From NCBI GenBank assembly GCA_009886945.1, contig QXYM01000090.1, forward strand, positions 1 to 38,847: a stretch of DNA of 38,847 nucleotides, in the 5' to 3' direction. Source of the stretch: Litorivicinus sp. (GTDB lineage Bacteria > Pseudomonadota > Gammaproteobacteria > Pseudomonadales > Litorivicinaceae). Position 1 is the first letter of the stretch. Each line of letters opens with the position of its first letter. The notes beneath the pieces are model-generated. The model was not told the DNA's origin. It did not search any database and saw only the letters and a program-made list of their open reading frames with translations. Shown piece after piece: positions 23,239 through 33,305 of this stretch. The position numbers and the translations under genes are program-made.

Positions 23239-23657
23239 TGGGCCGGTTCGTCTTCCGGAATCTCATAAGCGCGAACCGCACGCAAGAGGTCCGTCCGTGA
23301 GATCTGTCCCACCAAACGATTCTCCTGATCAACGACCGGCAAACGACGACGACCGGAGGACACCATTTGATTTGCCGCCTCCACAATACTGGTCCCGAGC
23401 CGAATGGTATCCACTTGAGACGTCATGACATCGCCGACGATGCCCCCAACGTCGCCTTGATAGGTCCCGACCAAAATGGCTTTAAGACAGTCGTGCTCTG
23501 ACACCATCCCAATCAAATGGCCGGATTGATCCACTACAGGGGTCCCAGAAATCCCACGACGCAATAAGAGATCCACCAGCGCGAGCAGATCCATATCTCG
23601 AGTCGCCGTTGCTAAATTTTTGGTCATGAAATCATCAATTAAAATTGACCGAAACAT
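23235..23657 (-). CDS. CBS-domain-pair protein
   Basis: A 140-residue stand-alone protein with two tandem CBS motifs. The first is at ~10-65 (VDLLLRRGISGTPVVDQSGHLIGMVSEHD), the second at ~75-130 (DVMTSQVDTIRLGTS, RRRLPVVDQENRLVGQISRTDLLR). Such Bateman modules sense adenine nucleotides or SAM and regulate partner proteins. A GGAGG lies upstream of its ATG. It is inserted antisense between meaB and the epimerase gene, which makes an energy-sensing link to the methylmalonyl pathway conceivable but unproven. Confidence 0.88.
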   Translation of the reverse strand: MFRSILIDDFMTKNLATATRDMDLLALVDLLLRRGISGTPVVDQSGHLIGMVSEHDCLKAILVGTYQGDVGGIVGDVMTSQVDTIRLGTSIVEAANQMVSSGRRRLPVVDQENRLVGQISRTDLLRAVRAYEIPEDEPAH

Positions 23658-23723
23658 CTAAGCCTCCGTTTTTCTTATATGCTTACCGGAAGAATACGCT
23701 CACACCACAGGAGAACAATAGGG

Positions 23724-24131
23724 ATGTTGCATAAAATCGATCATGTCGGAATTGCTGTCACTGACATCGAGGCAGCCATTAAAACCTATGAAGGCCTTGG
23801 TTTTACCCTCAAAGGCCGCGATCGCGTGGATTCCCAAAAGGTTGAAACTGCCTTTTTCCAAATCGGAGAATCTTGTATCGAATTGATTGCAGCCACCGAA
23901 GCCGATAGCCCCATTGCGAAGTTTATCGAGAAGAACGCAGGCAAAGGTGGTCTGCAACAGCTTGCGATTACAGTCACTGATATTGAAGCCGAACTCCAAC
24001 GACTCAAACACGAAGGCTACACGCTAATCAATGAATCACCCGTCCCTGGGGCACATGGAACTAAGGTCGCCTTTGTTCACCCCAAAGACACTGAAGGCGT
24101 CTTGCTCGAGCTTTGCGAACATCCAAAGTGA
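23724..24131 (+). CDS. mce: Methylmalonyl-CoA epimerase
   Basis: This 135-residue vicinal-oxygen-chelate enzyme interconverts (S)- and (R)-methylmalonyl-CoA, bridging propionyl-CoA carboxylase and the mutase. The start at 23724 follows AGGAG (spacing ~10). Metal ligands of the family are recognisable: His7 in KIDHVGIAV, Gln in LQQLAITVTD, His in FVHPKDTEGVLLELCEH and the Glu in LLELCEH. Two beta-alpha-beta-beta-beta modules are visible. The frame is open upstream but the family begins at MLHKIDHVGIAV. It is separated from meaB by the antisense CBS gene, so it has its own promoter somewhere in 23658-23723. Confidence 0.94.
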   Translation: MLHKIDHVGIAVTDIEAAIKTYEGLGFTLKGRDRVDSQKVETAFFQIGESCIELIAATEADSPIAKFIEKNAGKGGLQQLAITVTDIEAELQRLKHEGYTLINESPVPGAHGTKVAFVHPKDTEGVLLELCEHPK

Positions 24132-24139
24132 GTGGATTG

Positions 24140-24868
24140 ATGAAGCTCCGCTCGATTCGGCGATATCCCATCAAAGGACTTGCTGGCGAGTCACTGACCG
24201 AAACACCAATCATGCCAGGGCAGACCATCGCCGGTGACCGCCAATACGCGTTGCAGTACCGCGATCGGATGCCGCCATCGGCAAGCGGATGGCGTCCGAA
24301 AAAATATTTCCTTCAATCGGTGCATACCAATCTCTGTTCAGACATCCAGATTCAATGGGAAGACGACACCATCCATTTGCGTCACCACGATCAAACCCTG
24401 TGTCTCTCGCGAGATCCGATTGATCAAGAGACACTCACCGGCTGGATGACCATGCTTGATCCATCCCTAGGTGAATTCACCCTTGAAAGACTCGATAGTG
24501 GCTTCACCGACGAACCTGAGCCCTATGTCTCTTTAATCAACCAAGCAACTGTCACTGCGATCGCAACCGCGACTGCAACCACGGATCATCCAGAGCGTTA
24601 TCGCGGTAATGTCTTGATCGATGGACTCCCTGCATTTGAAGAACTCAACTGGATTGGTCAAACCATCGCCATTGGTACCGCAGAGTTTGAAGTGATTGAG
24701 CCAATCGTGCGCTGTCGCGCGACTGAATGCGACTGGAACGGCACTCGTACGCCTGACTTTTTAAGTCGGCTGGATCAGCACCTTCAGACCGATATCTGCG
24801 GATTGTTCTTAAGATCGATAAACCAGGGATCGATTGCGGTGAATGACCCACTCCAGTTGATCACTTAA
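24140..24868 (+). CDS. MOSC domain protein (YcbX-like, without ferredoxin domain)
   Basis: A 242-residue protein with an N-terminal MOSC beta-barrel (LRSIRRYPIKGLAGESLT, ~3-20) and a C-terminal MOSC domain (ERYRGNVLIDGLPAFEELNW, then IVRCRATECDWNGTRTPDF). The Cys in RCRATECDWNG is the usual sulfur-carrier/molybdopterin cysteine. MOSC proteins handle sulfur on molybdenum cofactors or reduce N-hydroxylated compounds. E. coli YcbX (369 residues) carries an additional 2Fe-2S domain, which is missing here. The gene starts 8 nt after mce and overlaps the opposing TetR gene by 4 nt. Function is family-based. Confidence 0.85.
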   Translation: MKLRSIRRYPIKGLAGESLTETPIMPGQTIAGDRQYALQYRDRMPPSASGWRPKKYFLQSVHTNLCSDIQIQWEDDTIHLRHHDQTLCLSRDPIDQETLTGWMTMLDPSLGEFTLERLDSGFTDEPEPYVSLINQATVTAIATATATTDHPERYRGNVLIDGLPAFEELNWIGQTIAIGTAEFEVIEPIVRCRATECDWNGTRTPDFLSRLDQHLQTDICGLFLRSINQGSIAVNDPLQLIT

Positions 24869-25503
24869 AGATAGGTCAGGCGCTCATTGGTTGGCGGTTG
24901 TTTGGACTGCGCCAATAATACAGGCACGATCCGCGTGACAGACTCCACCCACTCGTCTTCATCAAAGTGCTCCGATCTTAAGGGTGACTCCATTTCAACC
25001 AACGCGCCCTGAACGACCGAATTGAGCCATAAAGCCCGCTCCATGGGCTTACCGCGGGTGCTGGATGATCCAGATAACACTTGAGCGAGGCGCTTGCGCA
25101 TTTGAAGCTGGACTTCCTGCATTCTCACGACGGCAGTCTGGTCCTCAGCTAAGGTTTTCAGTAACTCGTGCATTAAAAGCGATCGTTTGGTGGCATATAG
25201 CTGGGCCTCGATCCAGTCAGTCAAAGCGCGCGCAGGGTCACTGGATCGGCTTAATAACTCGACCAACATCGCAAAATACCGCTCAACAATCGCAATCAAC
25301 AGGTCACGCTTGCTATCAAAGTGCTTATAGATCGTGCCTTTTCCGATACCAGTGCGTGCGGCAATCGTATCAACCGACACCTGGCGGACCCCTTTTTCCG
25401 CCATCAGACTTTCGCAAACGGATAAAATATCTTGCTCACGACGAATGAACGCCTGTTGTTTTCGTTTTTCACGTTCCATGCGAACGGCTTCAGACAGACT
25501 CAC
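24865..25503 (-). CDS. TetR-family transcriptional regulator
   Basis: A 212-residue one-component repressor. The N-terminal DNA-binding helices are at ~25-65: the IAARTGIGKGTIYKHFDSKRDLL stretch is the classic TetR helix-turn-helix. The C-terminal ligand domain (~75-200) is helical and unassigned. The GTG start at 25503 overlaps the tatD stop (GTGA), so it is co-translated with tatD; the ATG at 25479 (MEREKRKQQ) is an alternative. It sits at the 3' end of the holB-tatD run, convergent with MOSC. Targets are unknown. It is the only transcriptional regulator in the window, so the palindromes at 15610-15628 and 30816-30851 are possible but untested sites. Confidence 0.88.
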   Translation of the reverse strand: MSLSEAVRMEREKRKQQAFIRREQDILSVCESLMAEKGVRQVSVDTIAARTGIGKGTIYKHFDSKRDLLIAIVERYFAMLVELLSRSSDPARALTDWIEAQLYATKRSLLMHELLKTLAEDQTAVVRMQEVQLQMRKRLAQVLSGSSSTRGKPMERALWLNSVVQGALVEMESPLRSEHFDEDEWVESVTRIVPVLLAQSKQPPTNERLTYL

Positions 25504-26273
25504 GACTGAGCAGCTCGGAACAATCGGTAAAAATTTTCGGTCGTCTGTTCAGCAATGGCCTCAGGGGTTGTGCCTCGAAGTGTCGCAACCGCCTCAGCCA
25601 CATGGCTGACGAACGCCGGTTCGTTGGTTTTCCCCCGATACGGTACCGGCGCAAGCCAAGGGGCATCGGTCTCAATCAATAATCGATCAGCCGGGATTTT
25701 TTGGCAGACCTCATGCACATTGGTTGCTTTTGGAAAGCTCACGATGCCAGACATGGAGATGTAGTAACCCAGATCAATCGCGCGTTCAGCCATCTCCCAA
25801 GATTCTGTAAAACAGTGTAAGACGCCGGCTACTTCGGTCGAACCGTGTGCTTTGATCAAATCGATCGTCTCGTCGCGTGCATCGCGAGTATGAACAACAA
25901 TGGGAAGATCAGCCCGCTTCCCTGCTTCTAAATGCGCGATAAAGCTTTCTCGCTGCACATCCGTGACCGGATCGTGATAACCATCAAGACCTGTTTCTCC
26001 CAGAGCAATCACAGAGTCCGCCTGCGCAAGTTCGAGCAACGTCTCCACAGTCACGCCCGGTTCCTCATGCGCGTGACAAGGATGAATGCCGACAGTCGCC
26101 CACACAGGATCGTAGGCTTTGGCGAGACGTCTCGGCGCATCATTGGCAAGCGTGATCGAAATACACAGCATCCGATCGACACCATGATGGTGGGCTAAAT
26201 CAAGAACGGACTGAATCCCGCCTTCGCGCTGAGAGACGTCAATACAGTCGAGATGACAATGTGAATCGATCAT
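25500..26273 (-). CDS. tatD: TatD-family metal-dependent DNase
   Basis: A 257-residue TIM-barrel metal hydrolase of the TatD/YcfH group. The start at 26273 is set by a strong GGAGGAAATTC and by the family beginning MIDSHCHLD, whose His-x-His metal ligands are visible. GETGLDGYHD carries the bridging Glu/Asp, and PWLAPVPYRGKTNEPAFV is the conserved C-terminal part. Members have 3'-5' deoxyribonuclease activity in DNA repair. The position downstream of holB matches YcfH in E. coli. The start lies 35 nt inside the preceding pilZ-like gene. Confidence 0.94.
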   Translation of the reverse strand: MIDSHCHLDCIDVSQREGGIQSVLDLAHHHGVDRMLCISITLANDAPRRLAKAYDPVWATVGIHPCHAHEEPGVTVETLLELAQADSVIALGETGLDGYHDPVTDVQRESFIAHLEAGKRADLPIVVHTRDARDETIDLIKAHGSTEVAGVLHCFTESWEMAERAIDLGYYISMSGIVSFPKATNVHEVCQKIPADRLLIETDAPWLAPVPYRGKTNEPAFVSHVAEAVATLRGTTPEAIAEQTTENFYRLFRAAQS

Positions 26274-26613
26274 GAATTTCCTCCGGCGGGCATTGTAACA
26301 GCGATGTGCCAGCAATTTGAGGATTGCGCTCACAGTGGTGTCTGATCTGGGCAAAGAACTCGGAATGATCCAACACCAACGAAGCACCAATTCCAGGGAC
26401 AAAAGGCTCGATCACGCCAGCAGGCGCGATGAAGAAAATCCGTACCTGCGTTTGAATCAAAGACACGCCATCCACTCGAATCCATAAGGGATGAACACCA
26501 CCGATGATCGATGCATCAAATCGACCCGGAATAAACAGTGCAGGTCGCAATCCAAAGCCAAGCACGTGTCTGGCAAGATCTTCAGCAGAAGGAATACATA
26601 ACAAAAGTTCCAT
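26239..26613 (-). CDS. PilZ-like protein between holB and tatD
   Basis: A 124-residue protein at the position where many gammaproteobacteria carry pilZ. Its middle, LRPALFIPGRFDASIIGGVHP, IRIFFIAPAGVIEPFVPGIG and SLVLDHSEFF, has the spacing of a PilZ beta-barrel (LFIP, then a V/I-aromatic strand, then GIG). The usual c-di-GMP-binding RxxxR and DxSxxG motifs are not evident, which agrees with the non-binding PilZ of Pseudomonas. Type IV pilus involvement is inferred from synteny only. The sequence is quite divergent, so another unassigned small protein remains possible. Confidence 0.55.
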   Translation of the reverse strand: MELLLCIPSAEDLARHVLGFGLRPALFIPGRFDASIIGGVHPLWIRVDGVSLIQTQVRIFFIAPAGVIEPFVPGIGASLVLDHSEFFAQIRHHCERNPQIAGTSLLQCPPEEIHDRFTLSSRLY

Positions 26614-26646
26614 GCCGACAGCTTAGCCGACTGATCATGAAAGAAT

Positions 26647-29205
<2,559 letters not shown>

Positions 29206-29206
<1 letters not shown>

Positions 29207-30444
29207 TACACCCGCTTAAAGATCAAGGTTCCGTTCGTGCCGCCAAAGCCAAAGCTGTTGGATAGCGCCACATCGATCGTCGCTTCACGCGCAGTATTTG
29301 GCACATAATCCAATCGACACCCTTCATCGACCTCATTGAGATTAATGGTTGGAGGCAATACTTGATCTCGAATGGCGAGCACGCTGAAACACGCCTCAAG
29401 CGCTCCGGCTGCACCCAGTGCATGGCCGGTCATGGACTTGGTGGAACTCACAGCCACTTTGGCTGCATGCGCACCCATCAAGGTTTCAACCGCCTGAGAC
29501 TCAGCAACATCACCCAACGGTGTTGAGGTACCATGCGCATTGACATAGTTGACCTGGTCCGCCGCAAGCCCTGCATCTTTCAAGGCATTGACCATCGCGG
29601 CACGGGCACCGCGTCCGTCTTCAGCCGGAGCCGTCATGTGATGCGCATCGTCACTCATACCAAACCCAACAAGTTCAGCAAGAATGTTGGCACCACGGGC
29701 TTTTGCAGACTCGTAGTCCTCAAGCACCATGGTCGCAGCACCATCGGCTAAAACGAAGCCGTCTCTGTCTTTATCCCAAGGACGACTGGCCGCCTGCGGA
29801 TCATCATTGCGAGTCGATAGCGCGCGTGCAGCGGAAAACCCAGCAATTCCCAAGGGGGTTGATGCCTTCTCAGCACCACCGGCGATGACAATGTCAGCAT
29901 CGCCATAGGCAATCATCCGCGCACCAAATCCGATGCAGTGAGTGGACGTGGTACAGGCAGTCGTGATCGCAATGTTAGGCCCTTGGAAGCCATACTTAAT
30001 GGCTAGGTTACCTGCGATCATATTGATGATCGAGCCGGGAACAAAAAATGGCGATACCTTCCGTGGACCGCGTTCGTTTAACAGCAGCGTGGTGTTCTCA
30101 ATGAGTGTTAACCCACCAATCCCTGAGCCGATTGAAACACCCACGCGCGTCGGATCAAAGGTTGAGTCCATTAAGCCTGATTGCTCAACAGCCTGAATCG
30201 CGCTAACCATTCCGTATTGAATAAACGGATCCATCTTGCGCGCGTCTTTAACAGACATGTAGGTTTCTAAATCAAATTCAGGAACCAACCCTGCAAATTT
30301 GGTCGGATACTCCGAGGTGTCGAATTCAGTAATCGCAGAAATCCCACTCTGCCCACTTAGAATCGCCTTCCATGACTCTTCGACGGTGACGCCACACGGA
30401 CTCAACATTCCTAAGCCTGTGACCACAACACGACGCTTTGACAT
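29206..30444 (-). CDS. fabF: 3-oxoacyl-ACP synthase II
   Basis: FabF condenses malonyl-ACP with an acyl-ACP, elongating it in fatty-acid synthesis. The 412 residues show the condensing-enzyme triad: Cys164 in [13 protein letters not shown], the His in [11 protein letters not shown], and the His in [18 protein letters not shown]. The [16 protein letters not shown]-terminus is diagnostic. The ATG is preceded by GAGAGAG. The gene follows acpP, with a terminator-like hairpin in the gap (30469-30495) that could adjust expression. Confidence 0.97.
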
Positions 30445-30468
30445 AGTTTCTCTCTCAATGCTCGACGC

Positions 30469-30495
30469 AAAAAAGCCGCGCAGAACGCGGCTTTT
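30469..30495 (-). terminator. Attenuator-like hairpin between acpP and fabF
   Basis: On the minus strand, AAAAGCCGCG, loop TTCTG and CGCGGCTTTT form a 10-bp stem followed by a run of T residues. It is placed 31 nt after the acpP stop and 25 nt before the fabF ATG, so it can stop most transcripts after acpP and let a fraction continue. ACP is needed in great excess over FabF. Confidence 0.82.
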
Positions 30496-30525
30496 CGCTA
30501 GTTATACGTCGATGACAAATCCTGA

Positions 30526-30759
30526 TTAAAGATTTGCTTCGATGTATGCAATTGCTTGCTGAACTGTGGTGATCTTTTCAGCTTCTTCATCAGGAATTTC
30601 GGTTTCGAATTCCTCTTCCAAAGCCATCACCAATTCAACTGTGTCCAGTGAATCAGCACCCAGGTCATTAACAAACGAAGATTCGGTGGTGACTTCTTCT
30701 TCCTTGACGCCAAGTTGTTCACAAACAATTTTCTTGACGCGTTCTTCGATATTACTCAT
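30526..30759 (-). CDS. acpP: Acyl carrier protein
   Basis: The 77-residue, highly acidic four-helix carrier of growing acyl chains. [18 protein letters not shown] holds the 4'-phosphopantetheine attachment site Ser37. TAGGAG lies ~9 nt before the ATG. It is separated from fabG by 94 nt that contain a plausible own promoter and a long inverted repeat, and from fabF by an attenuator hairpin; both fit independent high-level expression. Confidence 0.98.
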   Translation of the reverse strand: MSNIEERVKKIVCEQLGVKEEEVTTESSFVNDLGADSLDTVELVMALEEEFETEIPDEEAEKITTVQQAIAYIEANL

Positions 30760-30808
30760 CGTTCAGAATACTCCTAATGATGTTGCTGCCACTGTACGAC
30801 GTGGCGTC

Positions 30809-30851
30809 ATTATTACTGATGTTCGAAATATTACAAGCACCAGAACATCAG
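30809..30851 (-). promoter_or_regulatory. Putative acpP promoter overlapped by a 9+9 bp inverted repeat
   Basis: On the minus strand TTGTAA (30836-30831), a 16-nt spacer and AATAAT (30814-30809) form a sigma70-like promoter, giving a start ~43 nt upstream of the acpP ATG. A perfect inverted repeat, CTGATGTTC (30816-30824) with GAACATCAG (30843-30851) and an 18-nt gap, has one arm in the spacer and one upstream of the -35, as expected for a repressor or activator site. Confidence 0.5.
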
Positions 30852-30853
30852 AC

Positions 30854-31576
30854 TTAGGCCATATACATGCCGCCGTTGACGTGTAACGTAGTGCCGGTGA
30901 CGTAACTTGCCTCTTCACTAGCGAGGAAAGCGACGGTTCCAGCAACCTCTTCTGCTGAACCTAAACGGCCCAGCGGAACCTGTGACAAGAGTGCTTCTTT
31001 CTGAGCTTCAGGAAGCACATGTGTCATATCTGTTTCAATGAAACCGGGAGCGACAGCGTTGACTGTAATCGCCCGACTTCCAAATTCTCGTGCCATCGCA
31101 CGCGTCATCCCTTCAAGGCCTGCTTTGGCGGCCGCGTAATTGACTTGGCCTGCGTTACCCATCGAGCCAACCACGGAACTAATATTGATGATCCGTCCGG
31201 TACGCGCTTTTGTCATCGGCTTAATGAAGGCCGAGACGACAGTGAAGATCGAGGTCAAATTCGTGTCAATGACGGATTGCCAATCCTCCGGCTTCATCCG
31301 CAACATCAGCGTATCTTTCGTGATCCCTGCGTTATTCACTAAGACCAATGGACTTTGATCCGACTCAGCCAATGATTTCGCCAAATCGCTCACCATCGCC
31401 GGGTCTGTCACATTCAACACCCGACCTTCGCCAGCGGATCCCAAACGCTCTGAAATCGCCTGAGCTCCTGCCTCAGAAGTGGCGGTCCCAATCACGTAAA
31501 ACCCTTGTTTGACCAGACGTTCTGAAATGGCCTGGCCAATTCCACGGCTCGCGCCTGTGACTAATGCAACCGTCAT
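30854..31576 (-). CDS. fabG: 3-oxoacyl-ACP reductase
   Basis: FabG is the NADPH-dependent short-chain dehydrogenase of fatty-acid elongation. The 240 residues contain the cofactor motif TGASRGIG (7-14), NNAGITKD, the catalytic Ser-Tyr-Lys triad in NISSVVGSMGNAGQVNYAAAKAG, and GFIETDMT. It overlaps fabD by 4 nt (ATGA). The expected NADPH-specificity region is intact. Confidence 0.97.
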   Translation of the reverse strand: MTVALVTGASRGIGQAISERLVKQGFYVIGTATSEAGAQAISERLGSAGEGRVLNVTDPAMVSDLAKSLAESDQSPLVLVNNAGITKDTLMLRMKPEDWQSVIDTNLTSIFTVVSAFIKPMTKARTGRIINISSVVGSMGNAGQVNYAAAKAGLEGMTRAMAREFGSRAITVNAVAPGFIETDMTHVLPEAQKEALLSQVPLGRLGSAEEVAGTVAFLASEEASYVTGTTLHVNGGMYMA

Positions 31577-32514
31577 CCGTTGATTTCCTGTAAAGCTTGA
31601 CTAAAGAGCTCATGTTTTCCTAACGGAAAGTGTTGAGCATCTGTCTGAATCCGTTTCGCGAGTCCACACAAGACAGCACCTGGACCAAATTCAGCAGCAA
31701 CCTGCACTCCCAACTCCGTGAATCCGCGGACTGTTTGCGTCCATCGAACCGGTGAGAATGTTTGTGCAATCAACTGCTCGCGGATCACTTGAACATCGGT
31801 CTCTGGTGCGATGCTGACATTCTGAATCACTGGGATTGAGGGCGCTTGCACAGCAATCGCATTCAGTTCCTCTTGCAAACGTTCAGCGGCTGGTTTCATC
31901 AACGCACAATGGAACGGAGCACTGACGGGAAGTGGCAACGCACGCTTGGCACCCGCCTCTTTTAATCGGGGAAGCGACGCGTCGATTGCCTCTGCATGAC
32001 CTGCGATCACTAACTGCCCCGGGGCATTGTAGTTCACCGCTTCAATCACGAGTCCGGTTTCTGATGCAACTTCGGCACACACGGATTCAATGGTCGCATC
32101 ATCCAAGCCGATGACCGCCGCCATCGCACCAACGCCTTTAGGAACCGCCTCCTGCATGAATTGACCACGAGAGCGAACCAACCGCACCGCATCGGCCAAT
32201 GGCAAACTGCCGGCCGCCGTTAACGCGGTGTATTCGCCCAAGCTATGCCCAGCCATAAAAGAAGCACTCGCACCGCCTGCCGCCGTCCAGGCACGATACA
32301 AGGCAACTCCAGCTGTGAGCAGGAGCGGTTGGGTGATTTCAGTCAGAGACAATTGCTCGGCCGGACCGTCCTGGCATAACGTCCAGAGATCGTAACCTAG
32401 TGCATCAGAAGCTTCAGTGAAGGTCGCTTGAATTTCCGGACAGCTGTCTTCGAAGTCGGCCAACATGCCGACTGTCTGAGACCCCTGCCCGGGAAACAGG
32501 GCTGCAAAAGCCAT
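31573..32514 (-). CDS. fabD: Malonyl-CoA:ACP transacylase
   Basis: FabD loads malonyl units from CoA onto ACP. The 313 residues show the N-terminal FPGQGSQTVGML, the nucleophile elbow AGHSLGEYTAL with Ser91, the Arg/His-containing SRGQFMQEAVPKG, and the catalytic His in VSAPFHCALMKPA. The ATG sits only 3 nt after the rpmF stop, so fabD depends on the yceD-rpmF transcript. The usual plsX and fabH genes between rpmF and fabD are missing. Confidence 0.97.
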   Translation of the reverse strand: MAFAALFPGQGSQTVGMLADFEDSCPEIQATFTEASDALGYDLWTLCQDGPAEQLSLTEITQPLLLTAGVALYRAWTAAGGASASFMAGHSLGEYTALTAAGSLPLADAVRLVRSRGQFMQEAVPKGVGAMAAVIGLDDATIESVCAEVASETGLVIEAVNYNAPGQLVIAGHAEAIDASLPRLKEAGAKRALPLPVSAPFHCALMKPAAERLQEELNAIAVQAPSIPVIQNVSIAPETDVQVIREQLIAQTFSPVRWTQTVRGFTELGVQVAAEFGPGAVLCGLAKRIQTDAQHFPLGKHELFSQALQEING

Positions 32515-32517
32515 CGA

Positions 32518-32718
32518 CTATTCGTCGTCTTCTGCAACTTCTTCTTGACGTGGCGTCACCACTTGACGGCCACGATAAAACCCATCAGGGCTGATGTGGT
32601 GACGACGATGAACTTCGCCAGTCATCGCGTCAGTTGTCAGGGTCGGACCCGACAGTGCGTCGTGCGCACGACGCATACCGCGTCGTGAACGTGATTTTTT
32701 GTTCTGTTGAACGGCCAT
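32518..32718 (-). CDS. rpmF: 50S ribosomal protein L32
   Basis: A 66-residue basic protein beginning [22 protein letters not shown], the L32 hallmark. No zinc-binding cysteines are present, as in the C-minus form of L32. The acidic C-terminal tail ([10 protein letters not shown]) is longer than usual. AAGGGAGA precedes the ATG, and the gene is 12 nt after yceD. Confidence 0.97.
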   Translation of the reverse strand: MAVQQNKKSRSRRGMRRAHDALSGPTLTTDAMTGEVHRRHHISPDGFYRGRQVVTPRQEEVAEDDE

Positions 32719-32730
32719 GATGATCTCCCT

Positions 32731-33243
32731 TCAGGATCCCTGTTCATTCTTTAACGAAGCGAGCACCGCAAACGGGCTCTCTTTTTCCGAAACATCGCCG
32801 GGTTCCGGATCCGGTATCCATCCGCTGTCACACGAATCATGCATCGGCATGATCGGCAACAACAAAACTAATTCATCTTCAATCGCCTGTCTCAAAAGGA
32901 GCTGCCCTTCTTCGATCAGGATCGGATCGAGCTGCTTATCGAGGCTTTGCATTTCTGTTTCCGAAAAAACAAGCCCCCAGCGAACTGAACCCTCAAGCGT
33001 CATCGTGACCGGCTGCAGACATCGTTGGCAAGTCATGCGCGCCTCACATTGAAGCTCCCCAGACACCACCCTTGGTCCAAAAGGATCCCTGGATCCGCGA
33101 ACCTTAGCCCTTCCGCCGGGCAATAAGGTCGCCATCTCTGAGAACCTCTTGTAATGTTGAGGCTCGAGAGGACCAGATATCTCCTCCTTCGCATCGATGA
33201 AGCGATTCGCGTTCAGGTGCTCAGGTAGGGTGTCTGAAAACAT
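32731..33243 (-). CDS. yceD: YceD (DUF177) large-ribosomal-RNA accumulation protein
   Basis: The 170-residue protein fits the YceD/DUF177 family, required for normal 23S rRNA accumulation. MTCQRCLQPVTMTLEGSVRW carries the characteristic Cys pair, and DELVLLLPIMPMHDSC is the conserved C-terminal part. It begins MFSDTLPEHLNANRF, as in Pseudomonas-type members. There is no ribosome binding site; instead a near-consensus promoter ends 9 nt before the ATG, so it may be translated from an almost leaderless mRNA. It heads the yceD-rpmF-fab run. Confidence 0.93.
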   Translation of the reverse strand: MFSDTLPEHLNANRFIDAKEEISGPLEPQHYKRFSEMATLLPGGRAKVRGSRDPFGPRVVSGELQCEARMTCQRCLQPVTMTLEGSVRWGLVFSETEMQSLDKQLDPILIEEGQLLLRQAIEDELVLLLPIMPMHDSCDSGWIPDPEPGDVSEKESPFAVLASLKNEQGS

Positions 33244-33252
33244 AGGCGGGGG

Positions 33253-33281
33253 ATTTTAGTGATGCATCGACCTGCTGTCAA
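33253..33281 (-). promoter_or_regulatory. Near-consensus sigma70 promoter of yceD-rpmF, predicted (near-)leaderless
   Basis: On the minus strand TTGACA (33281-33276), 17-nt spacer, and TAAAAT (33258-33253) match consensus in 11 of 12 bases. Only nine bases, CCCCCGCCT, separate the -10 from the yceD ATG. Transcription would therefore start at 33247 (G) or at the A of the ATG itself. The GC-rich discriminator is a hallmark of promoters repressed by ppGpp/DksA. Confidence 0.78.
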
Positions 33282-33305
33282 AGACTAAAGCGCTGAAATA
33301 CAACG

